The notes below the pieces were generated by a model. It was not told the origin of the DNA, did no database searches, and saw only the letters and a list, made by a program, of their open reading frames with translations. A stretch of DNA of 64,000 nucleotides from Staphylococcus croceilyticus. GTDB taxonomy: Bacteria > Bacillota > Bacilli > Staphylococcales > Staphylococcaceae. The stretch's first letter is position 1. Each line of letters begins with the position of its first letter. The stretch is from NCBI RefSeq assembly GCF_002902575.1, contig NZ_PPRD01000006.1:1-64000 (forward strand), written 5' to 3'. The translations under genes were made by a program, and so were the position numbers. This document shows, one piece after another, positions 8,613 through 18,473 of the stretch.

Positions 8613-9398
8613 TTATTTGTATAGTTCTAATCTTAAATTTTTAAATACAGGAATATTATTACGTTGTTGTTCTACTTCATCTATGTCAATATCTACTATA
8701 ATACTTTCTTCTTCTTGATCAAGTTCTGCTAGGATTTCTCCATTAGGGTTAATAACCATTGAGTGGCCCGCATAATCTGTATTTCCATCATTACCCGTAC
8801 CATTACATGCAATAATAAACATATCGTTTTCAATGGCACGTGCTTGTAATAAAGTTCTCCAATGGTTTAGACGAGGAGTAGGCCATTGTGCTACATAAAA
8901 GCCGATTTGTGCTCCTTCACGTGCTGGATATCTAAGAAGTTCAGGAAAACGTAAATCATAGCAAATGATTTGTGTTGCGATAACACCTGAAGAAAGGGCG
9001 AATGGTTCAGGAGCTGTTTTGCCACTTTCTAAAAATTCAGGTTCGTTTAACATAGGTACTAGATGAACCTTGTCATATTTATTAATTCTTTGACCTTCTT
9101 TTGAAACAGTAAAAGCGGTGTTATATACTTTGCCATTACGTGTATTTGACACCGAGCCAGCTACTATATCTACATCGTATGTTTTAGCAAGTGTTTGAAT
9201 AAAAGGAAAACTTCTAGCTAATTCTTTATCAGCTTTATGTGATAATTCATCTAATGCATACCCATTATTCCACATTTCAGGTAAAACGACGACTTCAGTA
9301 TCTTCATTTAATTCTTTTTCAAACCATTGTTTAATTTTTTGTTCATTTTTTTCAGCATTTCCATATTCAACATAAAATTGAAATAATTGAATTCTCAT
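8613..9398 (-). CDS. Carbon-nitrogen hydrolase (nitrilase superfamily)
   Basis: Soluble amidase-like enzyme of 261 residues. The Glu-Lys-Cys catalytic triad of the nitrilase superfamily is visible: Glu in [11 protein letters not shown] near residue 43, Lys in YDKVHLVP near residue 112 and Cys in [10 protein letters not shown] near residue 146. The ATG at 9398 is used, 60 bases inside the longest frame, because GAGGAGCG lies just upstream and the domain starts at MRIQLFQF. It lies downstream of RNAIII in convergent orientation, as in S. aureus. The substrate is unknown; omega-amidase-like activity is possible but not shown. Confidence 0.85.
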   Translation of the reverse strand: MRIQLFQFYVEYGNAEKNEQKIKQWFEKELNEDTEVVVLPEMWNNGYALDELSHKADKELARSFPFIQTLAKTYDVDIVAGSVSNTRNGKVYNTAFTVSKEGQRINKYDKVHLVPMLNEPEFLESGKTAPEPFALSSGVIATQIICYDLRFPELLRYPAREGAQIGFYVAQWPTPRLNHWRTLLQARAIENDMFIIACNGTGNDGNTDYAGHSMVINPNGEILAELDQEEESIIVDIDIDEVEQQRNNIPVFKNLRLELYK

Positions 9399-9460
9399 AG
9401 TATCGCTCCTCATCCCTCTAATTGTTTTTAATGTACTAAAATAATTAAGGAAAATCAAAA

Positions 9461-9623
9461 AGAGAGTGGGACAGAATTCTTTTTAAATTCGTCGTCCCAC
9501 TCCCAGCTTGCTTTGCTTGTAGAATTTCTTAGTGAAATTCTCTTTGCTGGGGCCCCGCCCGCAAGGATGACTAGAACTGAGAAAAGCTTGATTTAAGCGC
9601 CTTCTCAGTTCAGTCAGCTACTG
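9461..9623 (+). repeat. STAR-like intergenic repeat, copy 1
   Basis: This stretch contains GTGGGACAGAA, TAGAATTTCTTA, TGCTGGGGCCCCGC (core GGGGCCCC at 9549-9556), AAGGATGACTAG and CAGTCAGCTACTG. The same blocks occur in the opposite orientation at 58762-58931. The GGGGCCCC core recalls Staphylococcus aureus repeat (STAR) elements. It fills the gap between two minus-strand genes. Confidence 0.75.
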
Positions 9624-9679
9624 TGAATTTGCAAAATAGCATCATTATATTATTTATGGCCCAGCCTCAAAGAAGTAAA

Positions 9680-10303
9680 TTATTTTTTAACGATAAAACG
9701 ATTATCAGTTGGTTGGATTTCTTTATCACCTGCTTCTTCGCGAATGTCACCGAATGGCATTTGAGCAACTAATTTCCATGAAGCTGGGATATCAAATTCT
9801 TGAGTAGTGATTTGATCAACTAATGGATTGTAGTGTTGTAATGATGCGCCAATACCTTTTGAACTTAATGCAGTCCAAATTGCAAATTGGTGCATTGCAT
9901 TAGTTTGTACTGACCAATTTGCGAAATTATCAGCGTAACTTGGCATTTTTTCTTGTAGTGCTTTAATAACGTCTTCATCTTCGAAATAAAGAATTGTGCC
10001 GTAAGAATGTTTGAAACCTTCAATTCTTTGGTTGGTAGGTTCGAAGTCACGGTCAGGACCCATAACATCTTTTAATACAGTTTTTGTGTTATCCCAGAAT
10101 TTTCTGTGATTATCGTTTAATAATAAAACAATACGAGTAGATTGAGAGTTAAATGCTGAAGGCATGTATTTAATAATATGTTCAATTAACTCCTCTAATT
10201 CTTCGTCATTGATAGAAATAGATGTTTCAGTTTTATAAATTGTACGTCTGTTTTCAATTTCTTTTAAAAATGGTTTTGTGTTTTCTTTATCAAATAAACC
10301 CAT
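9680..10303 (-). CDS. Nitroreductase family protein
   Basis: FMN-dependent oxidoreductase of 207 residues, in the HBN1-like group of small nitroreductases. Visible family parts are RRTIYK near residue 19, SAFNSQSTRIV near residue 53, the central QTNAMHQFAIWTALSSKG near residue 137 and a C-terminal PFGDIREEAGDKE. It likely uses NAD(P)H to reduce nitro or quinone-type compounds; the true substrate is unknown. The ATG is preceded by AAAGGAG. A STAR-like repeat lies downstream. The same gene occupies this place between the nitrilase and sdrH in S. aureus. Confidence 0.85.
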   Translation of the reverse strand: MGLFDKENTKPFLKEIENRRTIYKTETSISINDEELEELIEHIIKYMPSAFNSQSTRIVLLLNDNHRKFWDNTKTVLKDVMGPDRDFEPTNQRIEGFKHSYGTILYFEDEDVIKALQEKMPSYADNFANWSVQTNAMHQFAIWTALSSKGIGASLQHYNPLVDQITTQEFDIPASWKLVAQMPFGDIREEAGDKEIQPTDNRFIVKK

Positions 10304-10488
10304 ATCTATGTCTCCTTTGTTTTAAATGATATAAGTTAAGTGTAAATATTATGCTTCAATAAGTAAAATAAATATAACAAAAAGTTTCAAAAGTATTAAC
10401 ATTCTTTATCATTCTTCTTAATTTCATGCATAAGACAATTATATTCCTTATACTAGAAGTGTTAAAAGAAAGAAGGAGGTGACGATTG

Positions 10489-12363
10489 GTGAAAAAGAAA
10501 ATAGCCCATGTAACAATACTTCTAACTTTAGGAACATCGTTAATTGGCCCACACGTTCATGCAAAGGAAACATCAAATGAAGCGGTAGAAGCAGAGAATA
10601 CTCATAAAAATGTAAACACTTCACAATCAGATGAAGCGTTAAAAATTGAAAATGTTTCAAACAATGATAATCATGCTGGTCATTCGGAACAGCCTTTTCA
10701 AGAGAAAGAAACTGATGAAGGTAAAACGGGTGATGAATTAAATAATCATGAAAGCGAAGAGGTTCCATCTACTGAGAAATCGGATGAAGTGAATGACAAT
10801 GAAGATTCAACCTCTAAATCGGAACCATCTGAGGAGACGCCTAAATCTGAGGAAGAAAATGAAACTCAGCCACCATCAGAGGAGAATGGTAACAATGAGC
10901 CATCACATGAAGATGGAACGTCTAATTCCAATGGCAATTCAGAGTCTGATGGTAATAACGATGTAAGTGATGAGAATAATCAGGATGGCCAAAACGAGGG
11001 TTCTCAAGAAGGCGAGCCAAATACTGATGAAAATGGTAGCAGTGAGAAAACTCATGATGATGGCAATGATAGTGGAACTTCTGAGGATGACACTAGTAAA
11101 GATGACAACGATAACGGAAGTTCTGAGGATGATACTAGTAAAGATGATAACGATAGTGGAAGTTCTGGAGATGATACTAGTAAAGATGATAATGAGAATA
11201 AAGATGATTCATCCCATTCTTCATCAGAAGATGGTCAAACAAATGACTCGGATAAAGGTGATCAAAGTGAACAGCCGTCAGATCAAAGCGGGGATTCGCA
11301 TACAACACCGTCAAACCAAGATGAAGATTCACAAGATTCGGACCAACATCAATCGAAACCTTCTGATAATAATGACAAAAATCAATCAGGACAATCAAAT
11401 TCATCAGATTCATCTCACCACATAAACGGCCAGCATCAAGGACAAAATGACCAAGATAGTAAACATGATTCAAATTGGGATGATAATCAGACGCCTTCAG
11501 GAAATTCTAATCAAGATACGTCTCATCAAACTTCAAATGACAATGGTTCACAGTCACAACATCATCAATCGTCTAATAGAAACGATGGATATGACTATCA
11601 AAACGGTTATAAGCATAAGGGAGAGCAAAGAAATCAAAACGTCTCAGATGCGATGATTCACCAAATCTATCCTAATAAAAATCATGGGCGTAATTCTCAA
11701 ATGGAGAATCATTATGCTTCATCTAACCAGTCAAATACTAAACCACAGGGGCATTACGGTCAATCTACTACAAATGACCATAAATATAATGACCATCAAT
11801 TTAATCATCAATATGTAAGTTACGATGATAATAATGCTAGTGGAAATAATGGGTGGACCTCATTGTTACACAGATTCAATACACTTGCGACGGGTTCATA
11901 TAAATATAATCCATTTATTATTAATCGTGTTAATCGTTTAGGTGAAAATGAGGATAACGTCACGGATCAAGATTTTTATAGACTTTTTCAAAAGCAAACA
12001 TTTAATAATGAATATTTAAATTCTTTACAACGTAAGTCAAATTACTTTAGATTTGAGTATTTTAATCCTCTGAATGCTAGAGAATATTATAAAAATTTAG
12101 ATGAACAAGTTTTAGGATTAATTACAGGTGAGATTGGTTCAATGCCTGATTTGAAAAAGCCGAGTGATAAACACTCAAGTAAAAATGAAGATGAAGCGGA
12201 TATTCATAGTCATAAAAAGATAATTGAATCTAATGATGATGAGAAAAGCAAAACAAAAGGAAAAGATAATATTGGTAAAGTAAATATTACTTTAATTAGT
12301 AGTATCATTATTATATTTTTAGGCATCATAGGACGCTACTTATTTAAACTATTGAAAAATTAA
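10489..12363 (+). CDS. sdrH: SdrH-like Asp/Ser-rich surface protein, membrane anchored
   Basis: Protein of 624 residues. It has an N-terminal signal peptide (about residues 1-26, ending near HVHA), then a very long low-complexity hydrophilic region rich in Ser, Asp, Asn, Glu and Gln with a short DDTSKDDND-type repeat unit around residues 200-235. A more ordered segment spans about residues 445-560, with aromatic and Asn residues, and the C-terminus is one membrane helix (about residues 597-617). There is no LPXTG motif, so it is membrane rather than wall anchored, as known for SdrH. The start is GTG at 10489, with GGAGG nine bases upstream; a TTG at 10486 is possible. It lies convergent to the MroQ-like protease, as in S. 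aureus. Confidence 0.82.
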   Translation: MKKKIAHVTILLTLGTSLIGPHVHAKETSNEAVEAENTHKNVNTSQSDEALKIENVSNNDNHAGHSEQPFQEKETDEGKTGDELNNHESEEVPSTEKSDEVNDNEDSTSKSEPSEETPKSEEENETQPPSEENGNNEPSHEDGTSNSNGNSESDGNNDVSDENNQDGQNEGSQEGEPNTDENGSSEKTHDDGNDSGTSEDDTSKDDNDNGSSEDDTSKDDNDSGSSGDDTSKDDNENKDDSSHSSSEDGQTNDSDKGDQSEQPSDQSGDSHTTPSNQDEDSQDSDQHQSKPSDNNDKNQSGQSNSSDSSHHINGQHQGQNDQDSKHDSNWDDNQTPSGNSNQDTSHQTSNDNGSQSQHHQSSNRNDGYDYQNGYKHKGEQRNQNVSDAMIHQIYPNKNHGRNSQMENHYASSNQSNTKPQGHYGQSTTNDHKYNDHQFNHQYVSYDDNNASGNNGWTSLLHRFNTLATGSYKYNPFIINRVNRLGENEDNVTDQDFYRLFQKQTFNNEYLNSLQRKSNYFRFEYFNPLNAREYYKNLDEQVLGLITGEIGSMPDLKKPSDKHSSKNEDEADIHSHKKIIESNDDEKSKTKGKDNIGKVNITLISSIIIIFLGIIGRYLFKLLKN

Positions 12364-12375
12364 ATAATACAAATG

Positions 12376-12433
12376 AACGCATCTAAACACTCGTCTTTAT
12401 ATTAAATAAAGATTTGAGGGTTAGATGCGTTTT
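12376..12433. terminator. Bidirectional terminator between sdrH and mroQ
   Basis: AACGCATCTAA pairs with TTAGATGCGTT, with an inner T/A-rich segment and a T run on the right, between two convergent genes. Confidence 0.8.
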
Positions 12434-12441
12434 AAATTAGA

Positions 12442-13182
12442 TTAAAATAAAAAATGTAAAATGAAATTTGTTTGATGTTGTATGTCTTTAACTGCATCAC
12501 TAAAGAAGAATTGCATTAATACGACAAAGCCATTTTGCATCATATGAATAATGATTGGTACAGCGATTCGTTTTGTGAAGACGTAAGCTAGTGAAAAAAT
12601 CATGCCCATACCAAAGTAAATTAATAAAAATTTAACGTCATTATGTGCTAATGCAAATAATAATGAACTTATAATAGATGCTATAAGGAAAGCGACGATA
12701 CGGTTACCTTTAATTTTATTGTAAATTTCTCCAAATATAACCTTTCGGAATACGTATTCTTCAAGGATAGGACCTACAATAGAAATAAGTACGATAAACA
12801 CAGGAAGTTGTTTAGCGATTGCCATGATTCTTTCTGTGTTAGGGCTTTGTTGTGGCTTACCGAAGATCCACATATTAATGATGCCAGCGATCACTTGATA
12901 AATCATCACGATACAAAATCCTAATAATGCCCAAGGTACAATGTAACGCTTATATTCTTTATGACCGCGTTCAATGACATTAGGATTTTTAATGATTGAA
13001 TTTAACCATATAATTAGCGCGGCTGCTATGATGAATAGAATGACTTGCGTATATACGCCTGCTCTTGCTAAAGCCATTCCAGATAGATGACTAAACATTG
13101 GTGTCTTTTCCAAGAAAAGTGGTAAGAACTGTGCCAATGCATAAATCAGTAGTGTTAAAAATGCCACCCAAATTCTTGCCAT
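12442..13182 (-). CDS. mroQ: CPBP-family intramembrane glutamic protease (MroQ-like)
   Basis: Multi-pass membrane protease of 246 residues with about seven or eight hydrophobic segments. The CPBP/Abi catalytic motifs are present: EEYVFR near residue 142 (the EExxxR glutamates) and LLFALAHN near residue 174 with the metal/activating His. A further His lies in IHMMQNG near residue 217. In S. aureus the homologue next to sdrH promotes agr signalling by acting with AgrD/AgrB; the neighbouring agr locus makes the same role likely here. The start has AGGTTTAAC-type upstream bases and matches the family length. Confidence 0.85.
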   Translation of the reverse strand: MARIWVAFLTLLIYALAQFLPLFLEKTPMFSHLSGMALARAGVYTQVILFIIAAALIIWLNSIIKNPNVIERGHKEYKRYIVPWALLGFCIVMIYQVIAGIINMWIFGKPQQSPNTERIMAIAKQLPVFIVLISIVGPILEEYVFRKVIFGEIYNKIKGNRIVAFLIASIISSLLFALAHNDVKFLLIYFGMGMIFSLAYVFTKRIAVPIIIHMMQNGFVVLMQFFFSDAVKDIQHQTNFILHFLF

Positions 13183-13264
13183 GTTAAACCTCCATCTAAA
13201 TATCAGTAACTTCTATTCTATCGTAAATATAAGGGATGTACAAAAATAAGAAAAATCATATTGC

Positions 13265-13646
<382 letters not shown>

Positions 13647-13668
13647 AAATATTTAATATTAACGATAA

Positions 13669-15312
<1,644 letters not shown>

Positions 15313-15352
15313 TAAAATAAAATTATTAATATATATTTACTGAGTAGTACTA

Positions 15353-15394
15353 AGGTTTGTTTTCTATGAAAATAGAAAGCAAACCTTTTATTTT
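15353..15394 (+). terminator. groESL terminator
   Basis: AAGGTTTGTTTTCTAT pairs with ATAGAAAGCAAACCTT around GAAA and is followed by a T run. Confidence 0.88.
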
Positions 15395-15477
15395 TCTCAT
15401 TGAAAAATGAAGCAATAATAAGTTAATAATATTTGATCGGTGGTAAATATAAAGTAAAGCCAATGGAGGTCATTATT

Positions 15478-15588
15478 ATGGAATTGATAGGAAAAATTAT
15501 AAGTTTCACTATGGAAACAATTTCTAATTGGTTAGGTAGTAATGATTTAATTAAAGATATAAAAAATGGTAAAAGTAAAAAGAACTAA
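15478..15588 (+). CDS. Small amphipathic peptide, PSM-like candidate
   Basis: ORF of 36 residues that I do not recognise as a named gene. It starts MELIGKIISFTMETI and ends in a Lys-rich tail (KNGKSKKN). There is no Cys and no cleavable signal. The first 20 residues can form an amphipathic helix with Ile, Leu, Phe, Met and Trp on one side, like delta-toxin and other phenol-soluble modulins; the net charge is about +2. Expression is supported by GGAGG eight bases before the ATG, a TTGAAA/TTAATA promoter-like pair at 15400-15428 and its own terminator. It lies about 2.5 kb before the PSM exporter genes. Function is inferred. Confidence 0.6.
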   Translation: MELIGKIISFTMETISNWLGSNDLIKDIKNGKSKKN

Positions 15589-15605
15589 TTATAAATTAAA
15601 TATTA

Positions 15606-15647
15606 GACGCTTTTCTAGAGATAATTCTTCAGAAAAGCGTCTTTCTA
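15606..15647 (+). terminator. Terminator after the 36-residue peptide ORF
   Basis: GACGCTTTTCT pairs with AGAAAAGCGTC and is followed by TTTCT. It delimits a short, self-standing transcript. Confidence 0.75.
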
Positions 15648-15668
15648 TTTCCATTATTAAAAGATATT

Positions 15669-15839
15669 TTAAAGCAATTCTATCAACCAAACTCCCATTA
15701 AAATGAACACTACAAGTGAACCAATGAACCAATACAAATTTTTAGTCACATGGCCTGGACTGGTAAATGCATATAGGTATAGATGATAAATTGCAGATAC
15801 AAACGATATAACGAGTAAAAATGAGAAAATGAAAACCAT
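15669..15839 (-). CDS. Small membrane protein of 56 residues
   Basis: ORF of 56 residues with two hydrophobic helices, about residues 2-24 and 35-54, joined by a short loop containing SPGHVTKN. TAGGAG lies eight bases before the ATG. No family was recognised. It is likely a real small inner-membrane protein because of the clean hydrophobic pattern, good Shine-Dalgarno and lack of any overlapping gene. The aminotransferase gene is upstream on the same strand but ends in its own terminator, so this is probably a separate unit. Confidence 0.6.
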   Translation of the reverse strand: MVFIFSFLLVISFVSAIYHLYLYAFTSPGHVTKNLYWFIGSLVVFILMGVWLIELL

Positions 15840-15881
15840 ACTATCACTCCTATTTATATTTGAATGAGTTGGACAGTAAAA

Positions 15882-15911
15882 AAGAGGAACTAAACTAACT
15901 TAGTTCCTCTT
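15882..15911. terminator. Terminator downstream of the aminotransferase
   Basis: AAGAGGAACTAA pairs perfectly with TTAGTTCCTCTT around a six-base loop. The flanks are A- and T-rich on both sides. Confidence 0.8.
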
Positions 15912-15917
15912 AATATA

Positions 15918-17204
15918 TCATTTTAAATCATCAATTGCTTGTGCGATTGAATCGAAGACATGTGGAATATCTTCTTTTTCAACACAACTAAATGCAATAC
16001 GAATATCTGTATCATTTAGCGCAATAATACCGATTGAATATTTATCGATTAAATGTTTACGTAATTCTTCTGGATTTACGCCATTCACTTTAACTGCCAT
16101 GAAGTAACCAGAGTTGAAGTCATAAGCTGTCCAGTGCTCTTTGTATTTATCATCATAAATGACCTCTTTAGTCACTTCATAACGAGATTGTAATGTATCG
16201 ATATTGGCTTGAATTTCTTTATCAAATTGCTCGTGATGCTCAAGTACATATTGAATCGCACTTTGTGAAGGCATTGGGCCACTTGAAATATTACTTCTAA
16301 TTAAACCTTTAACTTTAGCTTCAAGGACATCTTTAGCAGTGTCATTGTTTAAGCCAAATGTAATAAAGCCTACACGTAAGCCCCATGCAAAGAATTCTTT
16401 AGTAGCACCATCTAAACGAATAGGTAAAATATTTTTAGAATCTAATTGTGTAATTGCTGTGAAGATAGATTGCGTATAAACATCTTCATAGAATAAGCCA
16501 TAGTAAGCATCATCTACAACAGCAATTACTTTTGTGCCTTTATTAGCTAATTGTTCGATAGCTGAAACAATTGTTTTTACTTCATCTTTAGTAGGTGTAT
16601 AACCAGTAGGGTTGTTCGGATAGTTTAAAATTAATAACACTTTATCTTGGTTACAATTTTCTAATGTCGAAACTAAAGAATTTGTTGTATAGTGACCTTC
16701 TTGATCAAAGATTGAATAAGTTTCAATGTTAGCCCCATGTTTTGTATCAAAAATTAATTTATAGTTACCCCAATTGTGTGTAGGTAATAACAAAGTATCA
16801 CCGCTATCTACAAATAAATCAGCTACTAGTGATAAACCATGCGTTAACGCATTAGTTACGATAGGACGACTAATAGTTTGTGCAGTTAGGTCAGGGTTTT
16901 CTTTTAACATTTTTTGTTGCCATAAATCTCTCAAGCTTTCAATACCTTGTGGTGGTGCATATGGAAAGACTTCATCTGGAGATAAATGATTATACACGTC
17001 ATATAAAGCTGGTGCATACATTTTACCATCTTTATTTGTAGCCATACCAATGGTTGCGTTATACTTCGTTGATTTTGCTTCTGCTGATTGAGACAAAATA
17101 CCTTTAGGATAATACATTGATTGGCCTAAATTTGATAGCATACTTAAAATTTCAGGACGTTCATTTACAAGTTGATCATTTAAATTTTGTGCTAAAGGGT
17201 TCAT
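15918..17204 (-). CDS. PLP-dependent aminotransferase, class I/II fold
   Basis: Cytoplasmic aminotransferase of 428 residues. Fold-type I features are the NYPNNPTGY motif near residue 194 (substrate and PLP contacts), Asp/Tyr in VVDDAYYGLF near residue 231, and the Schiff-base Lys in LDGATKEFFAWGLRVGF near residue 269, followed by the Arg that binds PLP phosphate. The ATG has a GCGAGGTT Shine-Dalgarno-like sequence upstream. It may act on aromatic or aspartate-like amino acids; the substrate cannot be fixed from sequence. It stands alone between small genes. Confidence 0.85.
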   Translation of the reverse strand: MNPLAQNLNDQLVNERPEILSMLSNLGQSMYYPKGILSQSAEAKSTKYNATIGMATNKDGKMYAPALYDVYNHLSPDEVFPYAPPQGIESLRDLWQQKMLKENPDLTAQTISRPIVTNALTHGLSLVADLFVDSGDTLLLPTHNWGNYKLIFDTKHGANIETYSIFDQEGHYTTNSLVSTLENCNQDKVLLILNYPNNPTGYTPTKDEVKTIVSAIEQLANKGTKVIAVVDDAYYGLFYEDVYTQSIFTAITQLDSKNILPIRLDGATKEFFAWGLRVGFITFGLNNDTAKDVLEAKVKGLIRSNISSGPMPSQSAIQYVLEHHEQFDKEIQANIDTLQSRYEVTKEVIYDDKYKEHWTAYDFNSGYFMAVKVNGVNPEELRKHLIDKYSIGIIALNDTDIRIAFSCVEKEDIPHVFDSIAQAIDDLK

Positions 17205-17317
17205 AGTTATAACCTCGCTTTAATTTTATCATTCATTCTTATATTAACTTGATTTTAAACAAAGATAAAGTCTGCTTATGGTAAGAACATTGATTTTTTA
17301 GTTATTTCTTCAAAAGA

Positions 17318-17346
17318 GAACATTTGTTCGCTTTTTATGTTAAAAT
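17318..17346 (+). promoter_or_regulatory. LexA-type SOS box over the promoter region of the Fst-like toxin
   Basis: AGAACATTTGTTCG at 17317-17330 differs from the Gram-positive LexA consensus CGAACATATGTTCG at two bases and keeps both half-sites GAAC and GTTC. A -10-like TAAAAT follows at 17341-17346. No good -35 was found, so the exact promoter is uncertain. LexA repression and DNA-damage induction are inferred. Confidence 0.6.
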
Positions 17347-17398
17347 GAGGACAGGTCATCAGAAGATATGACACTTTTCATTGTGGAGGTGTAGTGTA

Positions 17399-17494
17399 AT
17401 GTCGTGGTTATTAGAAGGTATGATGACTCTAATTACAGGAGGCATACTAGTTATTTTTCGAGTTTGGTTAGAATCAAAGTGGAAGAATAAATAG
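17399..17494 (+). CDS. Fst-like small hydrophobic toxin (type I toxin-antitoxin)
   Basis: ORF of 31 residues, too short for normal gene calling. It starts MSWLLEGMMTLITGG, has one membrane-spanning stretch (about residues 4-22) and ends in a charged tail RVWLESKWKNK. The pattern hydrophobic core, aromatic, WL and Lys/Arg-rich end is that of the Fst/Txp toxin family, which damages the cell membrane. GGAGG lies nine bases before the ATG. An antisense RNA converges on its 3' end, as in the par locus of pAD1. A LexA-type box lies upstream, which is unusual for this family. Toxicity is inferred from the family. Confidence 0.65.
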   Translation: MSWLLEGMMTLITGGILVIFRVWLESKWKNK

Positions 17495-17499
17495 ATGAC

Positions 17500-17563
17500 C
17501 TTACACAAAAACCCCTAACTTGCCGCTACAAGTTAGGGGTTGTGTAATGTAATACGTGGATAC
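17500..17563 (-). ncRNA. Predicted antisense antitoxin RNA (RNAII-like)
   Basis: On the minus strand a promoter TTGAAA (17592-17597) and TAAAAT (17570-17575), 16 bases apart, predicts a start near 17563. The RNA would end at the hairpin 17501-17547, which has a TTTTT tract in this direction, giving about 65 nt. It contains complements of GTGTAATGT (17542-17550) and CGTGGATA (17555-17562). The toxin mRNA carries GTGTAATGT at its start codon (17394-17402) and CGTGGTTA at 17403-17410. This is the par/Fst layout. Confidence 0.6.
17501..17547. terminator. Bidirectional terminator of the toxin and antisense RNAs
   Basis: AACCCCTAACTTG pairs with CAAGTTAGGGGTT around CCGCTA, extended by TTACACA and TGTGTAA. 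Reading leftward it is followed by TTTTT. Confidence 0.85.
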
Positions 17564-17669
17564 AATTTAATTTTAACACATGATAAATAAATTTCAATTT
17601 ACAATTGCTATGAAGGTTTACATACAAAACGCTGAATTTGTTATAATTAGAACAATGAGGTGACACAAA

Positions 17670-17849
17670 ATGATGAAACACTTAACCAAAATATTCGTTG
17701 GTTTAGCCATCGTCTTATTTGTTGTTGGCTATTATTTACAAGCGACAGGACATGAGAGTCAAGGTATTAAATTACTATTAGCAGCTATCATGTTTATGAT
17801 ATGTGCTTTTATTAATCGAAGTAATGATAGACGTAAAAATCGTAAATGA
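17670..17849 (+). CDS. Small membrane protein of 59 residues
   Basis: ORF of 59 residues beginning MMKHLTKIFVGLAIVL. Two hydrophobic helices span about residues 7-23 and 34-49, joined by a short polar loop (QATGHESQG), and the tail is strongly basic (NRSNDRRKNRK). GAGGTG lies seven to twelve bases before the ATG. It precedes a terminator (17895-17952) and the pmt operon. I do not recognise its function. The clean two-helix shape and positive-inside tail support a real protein. Confidence 0.65.
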   Translation: MMKHLTKIFVGLAIVLFVVGYYLQATGHESQGIKLLLAAIMFMICAFINRSNDRRKNRK

Positions 17850-17894
17850 ATTGATTTTTCAAATTAATAATAATCAATATAGTTCATTTTAAGT

Positions 17895-17952
17895 AGAAGC
17901 AAGATGATAAGCTTCCTTCAGTCGAAGCGAAATTCTGTCTTGCTTCTTTTTT
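17895..17952 (+). terminator. Terminator upstream of the pmt operon
   Basis: AGAAGCAAGA pairs with TCTTGCTTCT, followed by TTTTTT. Confidence 0.8.
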
Positions 17953-18032
17953 AATGCACTATGTGTATCTATACAATATACACACTTAAACCTTAAATAA
18001 TCCTTAATTTTCAAGAAATTCAGTAAAAACAC

Positions 18033-18072
18033 TTTACAAACCTGTATATACTGTATATATTATGTATATACA
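18033..18072 (+). promoter_or_regulatory. pmt promoter and palindromic PmtR operator
   Basis: A promoter TTTACA (18033-18038) and TATATT (18056-18061) with a 17-base spacer is covered by a palindrome, TGTATATAC (18043-18051) with GTATATACA (18064-18072), and a third TGTATATAT between them. GntR/YtrA-family repressors bind such palindromes. In S. aureus PmtR releases the pmt promoter when PSMs bind it, so autoregulation is likely. Confidence 0.8.
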
Positions 18073-18092
18073 ATTATTAAAGGGGGACAGCG

Positions 18093-18473
18093 ATGAAGAT
18101 AATTTTAAAGAACACCAGTGAACAACCCATTTATGAACAAATTAAGCAACAAATTAAAGAGAATATTTTAAAAGGTTATGTTGAAGCGGGTAGTCATTTA
18201 CCTTCTATGAGAGAATTAGCTAAAGATTTACAAGTGAGTTTAATTACTACCAAACGTGCTTACGAGGATTTAGAAAAAGAAGGCTTTGTCACAACGATTA
18301 GAGGTAAAGGAACATTTGTAAAAGAACAAGATAGTTCAATTTTAAAGGAGAAACAATTCTTTGTGATTGAGAATCTAGCCCGTTCAATGATTAAAGAAGC
18401 CAAGACCATTGGAATGCCTCTAAAAGAGTTAAAGGAAATATTAACTTTAATTTACGAGGAGGAAGAAGAATGA
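18093..18473 (+). CDS. pmtR: GntR-family (YtrA-type) repressor of the PSM exporter
   Basis: Repressor of 126 residues. The winged helix-turn-helix is at the N-terminus (YEQIKQQIKENILKGYVEAG to about residue 75), with the typical HLPSMRELAKDLQVS segment. A short C-terminal helical domain follows, as in YtrA-type regulators, rather than a full FadR-like effector domain. AAGGGGGAC precedes the ATG. Its stop overlaps the start of pmtA (ATGA). Known PmtR proteins respond to PSMs and repress pmtR-ABCD. Confidence 0.9.
   Translation: MKIILKNTSEQPIYEQIKQQIKENILKGYVEAGSHLPSMRELAKDLQVSLITTKRAYEDLEKEGFVTTIRGKGTFVKEQDSSILKEKQFFVIENLARSMIKEAKTIGMPLKELKEILTLIYEEEEE

Noticed and set aside
11087..11200. Short regular repeat in sdrH considered as CRISPR
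   Set aside because: The repeat is coding, in frame and without unique spacers; no CRISPR array or cas gene was seen in the window.
10967..11656. Frames of 69-152 codons on both strands inside the sdrH repeat region
   Set aside because: They are shadows of the low-complexity Asp/Ser coding sequence and have no Shine-Dalgarno.
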